Shown piece after piece: positions 11,935 to 23,306 of a DNA stretch of 64,000 bases; position 1 is the first letter of the stretch, and each line of letters starts with the position of its first letter. The stretch spans positions 496,001-560,000 of the forward strand of contig JPHH03000009.1 in NCBI GenBank assembly GCA_000750105.3, written 5' to 3'. Position numbers and translations under genes: made by a program. The DNA is from Tolypocladium sp. Sup5 PDA-1 (Eukaryota; Ascomycota; Sordariomycetes; Hypocreales; Ophiocordycipitaceae). Under the pieces are notes generated by a model. That model was not told where the DNA came from. It made no database searches and saw nothing but the letters and a program-made list of their open reading frames with translations.

Positions 11935-12622
11935 TGGGCTGTCTGCGCGTGCCCTGTTATATCCCTCGACTACCTCACGACTTACACACGACTCTAAACG
12001 ACCATATCACGTCGACGACTGCCGACGACTCCTGATGACACCTCATCACGTCGATGACACCTCATCACATCGATGACACCCGACGGTTCACGCTTTAATT
12101 TCCTTCGTGTCTAATTTACCACCGCCATCCACAAAACAGCCTCAGCATAGACTTGGCGTTTTCCCTACCTAACCGTCCGCCGTCTGCCATGAGGACGCGC
12201 GACCTGTACCTTAACTACATATAACTCTTTGTCCCTTTTTCGTTTTCATTTGTGCTTGGATATAGGGGGCGTCAACGGTGGGAGGAGGGCAAGGGCAAAT
12301 TTCATCAAATTTGATCCCGATGAGGGTGCAGGGAAGAGGACATTTCCCGCGGAAGCACCCCGAGGCGTTTGGTTGTTTTGGGATATCATGAGCAGAGTGG
12401 GGGATGTCCTGAGGACGGACAGTAGAGGGGAAGTGTTGGGTGCCAGCGACTTGAGCACTAGCTATATATAGACAGCGAGCAAAAGCGCACGTCATGAAGA
12501 GAAAGTTGGCTCATTCAAGTACCCCGATCAGGCGTAAGAGATGCAATGAATCATTCTTTCAGACATCAAATCACGCGTTGGTCGCTGTCTGCCGAGAGCC
12601 TTCAAATTCGACAAGATATTAC
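11935..12622. other. Intergenic with short tandem repeat
   Basis: This is the tail-to-tail region between PNG1 (plus) and a small hypothetical gene (minus). It contains the tandem repeat at 12034-12079 and a TATATATAG string near 12462-12470. No gene was recognised. Confidence 0.45.
12034..12079. repeat. 19-nt tandem repeat downstream of PNG1
   Basis: The unit gatgacacctcatcacgtc occurs at 12034-12052, again with one change at 12053-12071, and partly from 12072. It lies about 100 bp past the PNG1 stop, probably in the 3' UTR or terminator. Confidence 0.7.
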
Positions 12623-13011
12623 TCACGTCTCTTCCTCCTTGTGACTGTATCCTTTATACTTAAAACGGCATCTATAGTCGTCTCCTCGGGGACGCACAAA
12701 CGAGTCGTACCAGTCCTGGCCACCCTCGTCACCACCGTAGCCCTCATATATCTCCACGTACTCCCAGACGCTAGTGTTCATCCACCCCACGTCCAGTTCT
12801 CCCGTGTCTCCGTATTCCACGCTCACAAGTCGTAGATGTGCTGATCTAGCTCTGGCTTGTCATCCTCCTCGCCGAATCGGCTTGTCCACTCTAGCTTGAG
12901 CTCCAGGTTGAATGGGCCCGTAAAGGATTCGAGGCAGGTCTTGTCCACGGCAAGACAAAGGTCGAAGCGAGGCGGAGGCATGTGTGGGACCTCGTCGCGC
13001 ATATCTGGCAT
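12623..13011 (-). CDS. Small hypothetical protein (two exons)
   Basis: Two exons, 13011-12827 and 12770-12623, join over a 56-nt intron (GTGAGC donor, CACTAG acceptor) to give 110 residues in frame. The product starts MPDMRDEVPHMPPPRFDLCL and has an acidic, aromatic second half (YVEIYEGYGGDEGGQDW). It ends with a Lys/Glu-rich tail. The open frame also extends upstream of this Met for some 35 codons without an ATG, so an earlier exon may exist. I do not recognise the family. The coherent composition across the splice is the main reason to report it. The unspliced downstream frame also reads smoothly across the intron, so the alternative is a frameshifted remnant of a longer gene. Confidence 0.4.
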
Positions 13012-13585
13012 GGCGTTTTCGTGACGCCACTTGCGAAAACGCCGTCGAACGTCGTGCGGTGAGGCGTTTCGCCCAGGGGGGACGGGTTGATTTCGCCGAG
13101 GGCGGTCTGCTGTTTCGTGGGCCGTAGACGGTGTTTTGAGTGTTCCTCAACCTGGGTATATATGCGATTGCGAAGTTGGGCCGAGTATGTGGTGTAGGAT
13201 GGGCGCTCGCTGAGGGGTGTCCACAGAGAAGCCCCCCTGGGGAATATAAGTAGAGTCCTACCTTTTACACACACGCATATCCCTATTTCCACTCGCCGTG
13301 GGCCCACATTTGGTGAGGGAACAGAGGCAACGGAGAGGGAGCAGGGGGAACCGGGGGAATAGAGAGGGAGAAGAGAGGGGCAGAGGGTATAGAAAGAGTA
13401 TTAAGGTTTGACCAGCCGGTGAGTGCAAATAGAGATATACGAGTGTGCAAATAGTACAGTTCTATAAGTAAGGTATAGTGATAAAGAAGAGTGATATCTG
13501 TCATTCGGTCTGGGTGCACACTTCGTTACCTGGGTACCATGAGAGTCGTTGCGGTTGTTGCTCTTCTCCTGCCATCCCCATCTTG
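13012..13585. other. Intergenic, 574 bp
   Basis: This lies between the small hypothetical gene and the end of the NACHT-ankyrin gene, both on the minus strand. It contains a TATATAC string near 13156-13162, about 145 bp upstream of the small gene's start codon, and AT-rich sequence around 13430-13490. No coding signal was recognised. Confidence 0.4.
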
Positions 13586-16500
13586 TCATGATCCCATGGT
13601 TCCCATAACTGTCACCTCATCCAGCGGCACGAGACTCACTCTCTTCTCCGGATGATCCGCAACCACTGGTTCCTTTCCCACCTTTATGTTGGCCGAGGTG
13701 CACATAAAGTCCAACATGGTTCGCTTCCATTTCTCGTTTTCCTCTTCGCTAACAGGCATATCTTGCAATCTGCCGACAAACCGCGGATTTCCATCGGCGT
13801 CGAACTCGAGCACGCTGCGTGGATCGGCTCCGCACTCCTCGGCCAAGAAGCGGCACCAGACCTCGTTGCAAACGCGAACAGCTACTCTCAACGGCTCATC
13901 TCCTTCATCCAAGCAACGGCCCAGGAGATCTACCTCGCCGACCTTGACGAGGAGCAGCGCGGACTTCAGAGAAGCGTCTATGGCCTCTTGGTACGCGTAG
14001 TGGCTCATAGGCGTAGCTCCACAGTCGTTGTCTATGGCGTTGGCACCTTCTTTGAAACGCTCCAGGAGAAGCTCGACGATCTTGGGATTAGAAGAGAATC
14101 TTGCTGCCATGTGAAACACATTGTGGCCCAGAGAGTTGCGATGGTGGAGGTGAGTTTCGATGCCGGGCTGCTGCAACAGGAACTCGACCACCTCGAGACG
14201 ATTCGTACGAACAGCTTGGCCGACGCTCAAGTGCTCCGGCGACTTCGTCTCTCGGTTTCGTAGAAGTTCGGCCCTGAGCGACGCACTCCCGGCAGCGGCG
14301 TTGAATAAGCTGCGAAGCATTGGCATGCAGCCATACGCGGATGCAAGGCACAACAACTCGTTGCCTACCTGCTCCTTGACTAAACTGTCTGCTGCGCCAT
14401 GGACAAGGCGGAATAGTGATTCCCACTCTTTAGGGTCCACGTCAGAACTTGCTCCGCTCCGTCGCCCTGGATATTTGTAGTATTCATGATACTCACGCAA
14501 GGCGTTGAAGAAGAATTCCGTTTCCTGGGCTTTCGGGTGGTTGTACAGGCTAATGCACATGGCAAGCTTCCCGCGGCTGAGCATAAGACGCTGTGCCGCC
14601 CAGATCGAATCTTTCGTAAATACTTCCTTGTCGTCGAGGTTGCAGTCATCCAGCATCTTTTTCAGGAGAGGAGGAGGCCCAAAGCAGCCCACAATGGCAA
14701 GGGGATCGCAATAAGGCATGTCGAATTTCTCCCCTTTCGTGCAATCTGGACGACAGTATTGGTCCACCCAATTTTGGCGGCGCTTGGATTTTGCTGCCGA
14801 GAGCTCGAGGAGCTTCTCGATCGAAGGCAGACAGTCTTGCGTCGCTGATTCGAGGTGCGAAAGCCAGAAACAAGAGGCATAGGTGAAGAATGACCCGAAT
14901 CCTCGGCTGGCAGGGTCCAAGAATATTTCAGCGTCATCGCCAGTTGGGTTTCCGGCATCAGACCCGGCTTCATCGTCGTCGTTGTCCAAACCATAAGCGG
15001 GAAGAACGTCCAAACCTTCCATGTCGTTGTGTGTGTCGGACAATAAATCGATGCTGCCGAACTCGTCCAGAAGCAAGTACCTGGAACAAAAGCCCAGAAG
15101 CTTTCCATCGAGCTCGTGTTTTCGATGTTTGTCGTGTTCTCGCTTCTCATCCTCGGAGGAATCGACTTCTTGCACTGAACCAACCGTCCACTTTGATGGC
15201 TGTTCATGAACCACCAGTTGGATGAGAGACAGGTGGAACTGAATGGCAGCGGGACTAGCGAAATCCGACTCGGCCCTGGCGACCCCTTCAACTTGTGCTG
15301 TTGAAGCAAATGGTGTTATCAACTTTTTGACCATGGGAATGTCCACCTTGTCCGCCACGGCGGAAAGCCCTGAAGCGTTTTTCGATACTTCGCTCATAGC
15401 AATGGCGTAGGATAATTCCGTCACATTGATTGGCCTTCGAACGGTTGCAACAATCTCCAATGCGAGGGAGAGACATCGCCTTGGTCTTGGTTTATCCTTG
15501 GTGACGCGACGGAACAGCTCGAGGTACAGCTTGGAGACCGACTCATAGGTAAAGTGGGCCAAGAAGTCCTCAATCGTCCCCTTGTTTGTGACTGAATCCT
15601 GCTTGATGTTTTCTATAACCAGTTCGATATATTTGGCATTGCCGTGTGACTGGCTCGCAAGCGCGTTTAGCAAGAAAGTCTGCAGATCTGGCTCCAAGTA
15701 GGGCAACTGCCGCCTGATGTGGTGTTCCACGATTATGCGATCCCGGGGCTGTAATTGAGGTTGGGACACTTCCTTCAAACCTTTCAAATGGCGAATCACA
15801 TACTCTTCCGGCCTGGAAGAGAACATGACTTTCAAGTTTGGAAGCTCCTTGTGCAGCTGTTGTACAAAGTCGATGAGAGGCTCGATGATTTGGTCATTGC
15901 ACTCATCGAGGCCATCCAAGACAATGTAGAGAGTTCGGCCAATGGCTTTGATGTGCTCTGCCAAGAACCCACCCAACTCGGATGGCGACAACACGGGATC
16001 GACAGGCGAGCTTTTCTGGCGCTCTTTGTCCCATTCATTGAAGGTCCGCTTGAGATCCACGCGCTTTTCGAGTAGTTGGGAGGTCAGGCTCGAGTAGATG
16101 TTGACTAAACTTCCAGCCTCCGTCTCGTTCTTGCAATAGTGGTACAGGACGAAAGGGTGAGGAATCTCAGCCTCGGCCTTTTCGCCCAAGTAGTCAATAA
16201 CACGAGATGTGACGACGGTTTTGCCGAAACCCATGCCGCTGTACAATACTAGGAACTCGGAAGTAGGCGATGACAGCCAGTTGCAAAACGACGCGTCGTC
16301 AAAGATCCATTGACAAGCTTCGTTGGACCGGATTTGTTGCATCTTGCTATGCAGCTCGCTTCTCGACTGGTTTATCTGCCGTCCAAGCCGGTTCTTCACT
16401 TGAGGTTCACTGTAAGCATCTACCTCGGTGACTGGACGATGGATGCTTACCCGTATCATCAAGCACCATGTTTCCAGTCTCGCGAGTAATTTCGCTCGTT

Positions 16501-17650
16501 TCCAGAGACATGAATTCTAGGAGTCGGTTGGCAGCGTCGTTGAAGCTCGCGGTCGCATGTTCCAAGTCGCCGCCGAGCTGCCTTATGGTTGCTCTACCGG
16601 TGAAGGCCTTCGAGTTGAGCAATCGGGACGTTACGAGATAGAAGCTGATAAGTTCTTTGTAGACTTCGACAAGTAGCTAAGCAACAGTTAGCAGAGACTT
16701 TTTCCTCGCAGAGAGCGCAGAGAGGGGAGAGAAAATGAGGGCGATGTAGAGACTCGGAGGTGTGAAAGCCGTTCAAGGCCACCTGCTGCTTACCTTGTGA
16801 GCATTCTCCGAATAAGAAAGCGTGTCACACTTGTCGATGATAGGGACGTTTTTGAGCATCTTGACAATGTTGCCGTTGATAGTTTCCGCAGCTCCGCAGG
16901 CGGCGACGGCAATCTGTTGGCTTCATCAGCAAAGTCATTCCTTGCGGAGACGCCAACGAATGCATAGGGGCTCACTGTAAGAAATGCTGACAAGATCCCA
17001 ACCGCCGTGGACGCGGTCGGGTCGAGACTCGCAAAAGCTCGGCCTAGGGGCAACAGAAAGTCGACGCCCTTGAGCGGCCCTTGCAGTTTCTCCAAGCCCT
17101 TCTGAAACCACGAGCTTTTGGAAAGCCCATCGCTATCTCGTCTCAGGCTGGACATGAGCTCTCCCATCCCCTGGCTCTTCATGACAGCTTTGGCGTCCGG
17201 CGAGTCGAAGCTACGTAGGGCCACTTGGAATGCGGATTCCCAACACTTTGAGCCCCAGGCGTCCTCTGAAGGGTCGTCGCCCGGGGAGAGAGGAGTGTCA
17301 TGAGGCTGTGATGCGGCCACCTAGACGTGTGAGCATCTTCAGTTGGCCACGTGCAGAGAAGACATCATGGACTGACCTCTACTTTTGCGTTGCTCAAGAC
17401 TGCCACCGAGTTTCTGAGGATGTCAGAAGGCATGCTTTCTCAAACCCGGGACTGATATCGTAACTCACTGCGCCGACAGACTGGCAATCTCTTTGGATTG
17501 ACTCTGAGTTTCCGCGTCTTCGTTTAGGGACGGGGACGTGGATTCTGCAAGTCTGGGGCTGTCACGCTGTCTCGCATCTCCAGGGGATAGAGACCTGTCT
17601 TTTCCAAATCGAAGGCGGCGCAACCACGATACAGGCTTCTTGCGCTCCAT
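13586..17650 (-). CDS. NACHT-type STAND NTPase with C-terminal ankyrin repeats (fungal NLR-like protein)
   Basis: Six exons (17650-17469, 17413-17377, 17320-16976, 16913-16794, 16676-16451, 16398-13586) give 1240 residues in one frame. Residues 1-60 are basic and Ser-rich. About 75-300 form a helical domain of the type that precedes NACHT domains in fungal STAND proteins; a DUF7708-like fold is my guess. Near 358-364 is the Walker A GMGFGKT, near 470 the Walker B LYIVLDGLDE, then the NACHT helical region. A weakly conserved middle with an acidic stretch follows, and ankyrin-like units lie in about the last 200 residues (RLEVVEFLLQQPGIE, NPKIVELLLERFKEG). Fungal NLRs are linked to heterokaryon incompatibility and to sensing other organisms, but no role is shown here. 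The last short intron ends in AAG, the least certain junction. Confidence 0.85.
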
Positions 17651-18861
17651 TGCAATATCTGTGCCGAGCGAGCTAGTACACGGGAAGCGCTCGCCGAACT
17701 GGTATTGTCGTACGAGGTCCGCACAAGCATCGACTCAAGCTGCCAATAAGTCTGGGCATTGAGCGTCTGCACAACACCTTCTTGTATTCACCACATCAGC
17801 GCGGGGTTTTACATCCCCGGCATGGCCAACATGCCCAACACTCACGCGTTCCGAGGGTGACGCAGACCGCATGGCTGAGAACAAGGATGCTGGGCGTCAA
17901 ATGCAGGTCGACGACCAACGGGCCAATGAGCTACGCTCGGTAACCGCCTCGAAATCCTGCAGAGCGTATGAAGCAGCCTGGACTCTGGTACATTTGCGGA
18001 GTGGAGCGGGAGGAGAATATGCTGCACAGCTGCATTTCTAATTTCCCAGTGGACAGCAACACTGGAGCCATATGTAGGCGGGTCGGTTCCAGTCAGCTGC
18101 GGTTGGTCCTCACCCTCCAACTGACCAATCTCTCGAAGACTCCAAGTGAGCGGCTGGCGCAAATCTGCATATTCAATTGCCATCCATGTATTTCGTAGTC
18201 CACAGATGCATCAGAAACATGAGGAGAGGCGAGGGATGGGCCGTGTGCGGGCCACTTGTACTTGAGAACGACGAGTCCGAGAGGAATGCCGGCGGCTCTT
18301 CCATTGTCAGAGTTGAGTGATGGACTTGGCAGAGAAGCTGCTCGAGTCAAGGTGAGAAACGCGCATAAGCTTCACCTCCACCGCCACGGTTGCAAACGCG
18401 GGTTGATACCGTGATGCAACCACATAACCGTTATTTGGATGATTTCCAACTCGATGGATTTTTGATCATTTTTCGTCTCCAGGCACGGCGCAGATGACGA
18501 TGGATGTCACATTCAGAAATGCACGCATAAGTTCTAGCCTTCTAGCCTCTAGGTGGCTGTCGTAGCCGAACATGGAAAGCGGTGTAGCGCAACACGGCAG
18601 AATATGTCATGACGTCGCAAGCCCCTGATCTGCCGTGTTGCCGACAGCTGATTACTTGCATTTCTTTGATCGCCCATGGAACTTGGCAGCGTCTGTTTCT
18701 GATGCAGCATCGGCAAGGAACCGACGGCGTGCACCGTGGAAGTCAAGACCCAAGGCTTCTCTCCTTGGCCCTCTGAACCACCTCTCCCATGGTTGACGCC
18801 CCTCATCACACACTCATCAACGTCATCCCCATCCAGCCCCTTCTTTGAAACGATAGGCACC
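17651..18861. promoter_or_regulatory. Intergenic between divergent NLR-like and SWIM-RING genes
   Basis: This 1.2 kb separates two divergent genes and must hold both promoters. The scattered ORFs in it share no family features and look like chance. No TATA box or repeat stands out. Confidence 0.4.
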
Positions 18862-19964
18862 ATGGAGAAGTCTTCAGCTCGACGCGTTGATCGCCACATC
18901 AAAGGGGCTCATCAAAGTTCCTCGTCGGCGGCGGCGGCGGGCTCAAGCTGGGGGTGCCCAGTCGACCTAACTGGCGACGAGCCCACGACACCAATGGCAA
19001 AGAGGCAGGCTGTGTACGCCGGTGTGAAGGCGCCGGTACAGAGAACGCCGGTACAGAGCACGCCGGTGTCCTCGTCCTCGTCATCCGCCAGGAAGAGAAA
19101 AGCAGCCGACGCCGCGTCATCGCCAACGGATAAGCGCCTGTGCAGGTTTCGCTCTAAGCCACCCCAGTCCTTTTACAGCGTCTATGAAAGGGCCCTCAAC
19201 CAGCGCTTCTACGTGCTCAAGCGGACACGGGGAGGTACCACCGAGTGTCCCGAGGAGACGTTCGAGATGACCGGGTCGACAGGCAATGTCTACACTGTCC
19301 GCATTGGCGAGAAGCCCTCCTGTAACTGCCCACATGCGATGAAGGGTAACGAGTGCAAGCATGTCTTCTACGTATGTACATTCACTGCTGGAGTCCATCC
19401 AAGTCTGGGTTGGAAAGGCATCTGACGTGTACACGAACAGGTGCTCGCCAGAGTGCTCCAGGCACCCTTTGACCTGGTCTACCAGAAAGCGCTCCTGGGC
19501 TCCGAATTGCGCACCATACTTGCCGCAGCGCCAGGGGTAACCGCATCCGGGGACTCTGGCAGCGGAAAGAGGAAGCCGGTGGAAGGCGACTGTCCCATCT
19601 GCTTCTGCGAGTTCGACACCAACAGCCCCGAGTCGGTGGTCTGGTGCCGCGCCGCGTGCGGCCAGAACATCCACCAGGAGCTTCGAGACGTGGGCCAGGA
19701 CCAAGACCGGGCAGGTCACCTGTCCGCTCTGCCGCAGCAAGTGGCAAGGCGACGCGAAGATGGTGTCCAAAGTACAGATGAATCGGGCTATTTCGAGTGA
19801 GGGCTACGCCAACGTTGCACAACAGCTGGGAATCAGCACTCGCAGAGGTACGTCTAAGCGGATAGAAGTGTCTGAACGGGGCTGACGTGTCTGGTACGGT
19901 AGACGAGGGTACGTACTCGGAATGGTATGGCTACCATGGCCGGCGGCGGCGCGGGTGGCACTGA
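18862..19964 (+). pseudogene. SWIM zinc finger plus RING finger protein with a 2-nt frameshift in the RING domain
   Basis: Three exons (18862-19371, 19441-19847, 19903-19964) with introns of 69 and 55 nt follow a CACCATGG start. The N-terminal 90 residues are Ser/Ala-rich with short repeats around APVQRTPVQSTPV. A SWIM motif follows (CNCPHAMKGNECKH), split from the RING part by intron 1. The RING begins CPICFCEF and continues to CRAACGQNIHQE. There the frame is lost between 19680 and 19681: the downstream half (FETWARTKTGQ, CPLCRSKW, then RRRRGWH at the end) continues in another frame, as if two bases of the codon for the next zinc-binding Cys were missing. Read literally the frame stops at 19800. 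Either the gene is freshly broken or the assembly has an error. Such SWIM-RING proteins are probably E3 ubiquitin ligases. Confidence 0.8.
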
Positions 19965-20575
19965 CGAGATGGTGGCTCAGCCATGTGCTGTAACCGCAGC
20001 GATGTGCATTTGGGATTGACGCCCTGCCATTCATTTTTTATGAGATTATTGGTACGGAGCGGAGGCGTTTATATGAATAGTAATACCCTAGTTAATTGTG
20101 AAGAAGATGTATGAAAGACGCTCACCATGCGAGCACCTCTGCTAGTAGAGGAGCATTCAAGCCAGCCTCAGCTCGGGTTTGTGACAATTTCCCACCGTAG
20201 AGCATCATCAAAGACATGTGGGAGTAAAGCGGCTTCTATTTCTAGCTCTAGCTCGCCTCGGTGAATGCCATCACCTTTTTCTTGGAGCGGCATTTGTGTC
20301 ACCACTTGCAATGGACCTTTCACTGCTTCAGCTGCTCCAAAGCATGCATACGGCTGTTTGCTGAACTCCGCTCGGCGGACTTCTGACGTGCGTCAGCAGG
20401 CGGACTGGGGCCGTTTCGGCGGTTCGGTGGACCCTCCGAGGGGCCCCACCGAAGCGCCGATATCACCAAGTCCGCCGCTGACCTAGAAGGGTGAAGCTGG
20501 ATAAATAGCCGGCTCCGGCTCTTGTTGCATATTGCTCTGCAAGTAAGCAGCAAGTGCAATTTTCACTGCGTCAAG
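19965..20575 (+). promoter_or_regulatory. Intergenic and promoter of the medium-chain reductase gene
   Basis: This 611-bp gap contains the string ataaata at 20501-20507, about 70 bp before the downstream start codon, which suits a TATA box. A GC-rich run at 20400-20460 precedes it. No gene was seen. Confidence 0.4.
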
Positions 20576-21739
20576 ATGGCGCAGATTCCCAAGACGATGC
20601 GCTCCCTCGTCGCGCCGGAGCGCTGCACCCCGGCGAGATACGAGGTTCGGGACATGCCCACGCCGACCATCACCACGCCTACGCATGTGTTGCTTCGCGT
20701 GCACGCAGCGTCTGTCGCACCCGGGGAGCTGCAGGCGGTGGCAAGCATGATCGGGAAGCTCATCGTAAATGAGTAAGTCGTCCTGGGGTGCGGCTCTGGA
20801 GTCATCTTGGGTGCTGACCGAGCCGTCAGGTATCCGTTCAAGATCGGGGTGGAAGGCGCCGGCGTCGTCGTCGCCGTCGGCTCTGACGTAAAGTCTCTCA
20901 AGATCGGCGACGAGGTGTACGGGCTGTACATGGACAAGCCGGTCTTCCGCTTCCCCGAGCCCCCGGGCTTCGTCTCGGAGTACGCGCTGGCAGAGGAGCG
21001 GTTTCTGCTTCGCAAGCCGCCGACGATATCGTTCGAGGAGGCCGCCGCCGTGGCCGGCTCGGTGACCACCGCGCTGCAGACCATCCGACGTGGCCTCCAG
21101 CTGGGCGGCCTGGAGACCCTCGAGGGCAAGACGGTGTTTGTCCCGGCCGGGCTGGGCGCCACGGGCTCGGTCGCCATACAGGTCGCCAAGAACGTGTTTG
21201 GCGCGAGCAAGATCATCTCGACCGTGTCGACTGCCAAGGTGCCGCTGGTCGAGCAGTACCTCCCCGGCATGGTCGACCAAGTCATCGACTACAAGACGCA
21301 GAGCATCCACGACCTCGTGCCCAGGGGCAGCGTCGACTTCATGTACAACACGCTGTGGCCGACCATGGACGAGGGCATCCCGCTGCTGGACCCCGCGACG
21401 GGCGTCCTCATGTCGATAGCCAGCGTGCCGTCCAAGGCCGTGGCGCGGGAACTCGCCGGCGCGGACCGCTTCCCCTGGTGGCTGGGCGTCGTGCTGGACC
21501 TGTGCCAGCTGTGGTACCGGTGGAAGCTCCGCGGCACGAGCATCAGGTACGAGTTTCTGTCCGGCGGCGTGCAGATCAGGGAGGACCTGGAGAGGGCGGG
21601 TGAGATTGTGGCGCTGGGGAAGGTGAGGCCGGTGGTGAGCAGCGTGGACCTGGGGGACATTGAGGCGGTGCGGGCGGGATGTGAGGAGAGGAGGACGGGG
21701 AAAGGGGGCACAGGCAGTTTTGTCATTCGGCTGGTGTAA
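20576..21739 (+). CDS. Medium-chain dehydrogenase/reductase, quinone-oxidoreductase-like
   Basis: Two exons (20576-20772 and 20830-21739, intron 57 nt) encode 368 residues. The N-terminal GroES-like part runs through VLLRVHAASVAPGELQAV and EGAGVVVAVGSDVKSLKIGDEVYG. The Rossmann part has the dinucleotide-binding turn VFVPAGLGATGSVAIQVAK. The GHE/Cys zinc ligands of alcohol dehydrogenases are absent, which points to the zinc-free quinone reductase / enoyl reductase-like branch, most likely NADPH-dependent. The C-terminus keeps LERAGEIVALGKVRPVV and GKGGTGSFVIRLV, the usual end of this group. The start at 20576 was chosen over an upstream in-frame ATG (20522) because MAQIPKTMRSLV begins at the usual distance. 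It is convergent with the rhodopsin-domain gene, with only 89 bp between stops. Substrate unknown. Confidence 0.88.
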
Positions 21740-21828
21740 GTGACAGTAACTATATACAAGAAGGCGAGGCCATTTTACCTCTTAATGTTACTATACAAAC
21801 AACGTGTACGCATATAGTTTTCCCCATG

Positions 21829-23306
21829 TTAGACATACTGCTGCGGCGTGTCGGGATGGACCTCGACCCGAGTAGTAACCGTGATGCCATCGCCATTCCC
21901 GCTTCCATCCCGCCCGCCCTGCGAAGCGCCACCGCTGACCTCGCTCTTCAGCCACTTGTTGTACTCGGGGGGCTTGACAATGTGCTCCTCGCTGGAGTTG
22001 TCTGCTATCTCCGTCTCGCTGGCCAGCTTGTTGAAGCGGCGCTTCGACATGGAGCCCGGAGTAGAGCCGCCGCCTCGCATGTGGCCCAGGGAGTACCCGC
22101 TGGGGGCGCCGGGGGTGGCGCTGCTTCCTTTGCTGGACGTGATCCATCGGCTCTTCGAGAAGAGCGGCTTGATGCACCCGGCGTTGACGGCGATGATGCC
22201 GACGAACTGCGATTGCCGCTGGGTTAGCGTTGTGAAGTCAATGGCTTGGAGGCAACCATCGCTCACCGTTTCACGGATGGCCCATATCGTGCTGATGTTG
22301 ATGCCCTGGATATCGCGCAGCGACAGGACACATCGGAGGATCGTCGCAACGATGATGAAGACGCCCGAGCAGAGGAGGACGCCGATGGCTATCTTGCGGC
22401 CAATGGTGATCTTGACCTTCCAGAGCAGCGGCACCGGAATGCTCACAATGACGGCGTCGGTGCTAATACCGGTGAGTACAGACTCGTGGAGCAGGCCAGG
22501 GCCGACTTACATGACGTTCAAGACCACGAGAGTCAGGTAGTTTGCTACAGCTAGCGTGCATTTATCTGCCTCGGATTAGAAAAAGGGGTAACAGGTGGAC
22601 GGGGAGACGTGAACACACCACCCGGGTACGGAACCACTTGCCAGTTCTTCTGAACCGGCGTGCAGTGGCCCCAGATGGCCCCCAGAACGCCGGCGTAGGC
22701 AAAGATGCAAGCCACGCCAGTCCATTTGACCACCTTTTGCAGCGAGAGGCCGAGCCTAAGTAAGCACCCTTTAGCGTTTCCGTCCGTCTCGGCGTCACCC
22801 AGTGAGCAACGTACGTGACGCGGTTGTAGAAGCACAGCATGCAGCCCTTGAGCGTCCAGATGAGCGTGACGTAAAAGTTCCAGCCGGCCAGCAGGCACTT
22901 GGACCCAAACTCGAGCTTGCGAATCTCCTCGTCGGTCAAGAGGGCTCCCTGTTCGTCTGTGATGCCGATGTTTGTCCCGTACTGGCCTGTTTGAAGAGTA
23001 ATGTGTGAGTGGTCGCGGATGTGGGAGACATGAAGTCAAGTTCGAGACGTTGGGACGACTTACCAATAAGTTCCAGCATGCACAATTCGAGCTGCGCGTT
23101 GAAAGGGGCCCCGTCAGCGGCTTCCAAGAGGATGGGGGGTCTAGTCCACGTACCGTCCAGAAAAGGAGCACCAAGATGGCAAAGAAGTCGTCCCCTTCCC
23201 AGTTCTTGAACCCAACCGTCTTCCACCGCGAAAAGAAGCGCAGGAACAGGACGAAGACGCCAAGGCCATACTCGGTCCAGGCCTCGGTCTGGAACGGCGT
23301 CGCCAT
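21829..23306 (-). CDS. Rhodopsin-domain (PTH11-related) seven-transmembrane integral membrane protein
   Basis: Seven exons (23306-23154, 23091-23064, 22986-22815, 22755-22622, 22565-22511, 22462-22267, 22206-21829) combine in frame into 371 residues. Exon 2 is only 28 nt. Hydrophobic helices are visible in every large exon: GLGVFVLFLRFF, FFAILVLLFW, VTLIWTLKGCMLCFY, VACIFAYAGVLGAIWG, YLTLVVLNV, AIGVLLCSGVFIIVATI and FVGIIAVNAGCIKPLF. The signature WTLKGCMLCFYNR and the final helix with INAGCIKPL-like sequence are typical of the fungal rhodopsin (PTH11-like) domain family. The cytosolic tail is Ser/Gly-rich. It begins 1.4 kb from the divergent GMC oxidoreductase. The donor of exon 4 (G|GTGGTG) is non-ideal. 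An upstream in-frame ATG at 23339 would add 11 residues. Ligand unknown. Confidence 0.85.
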
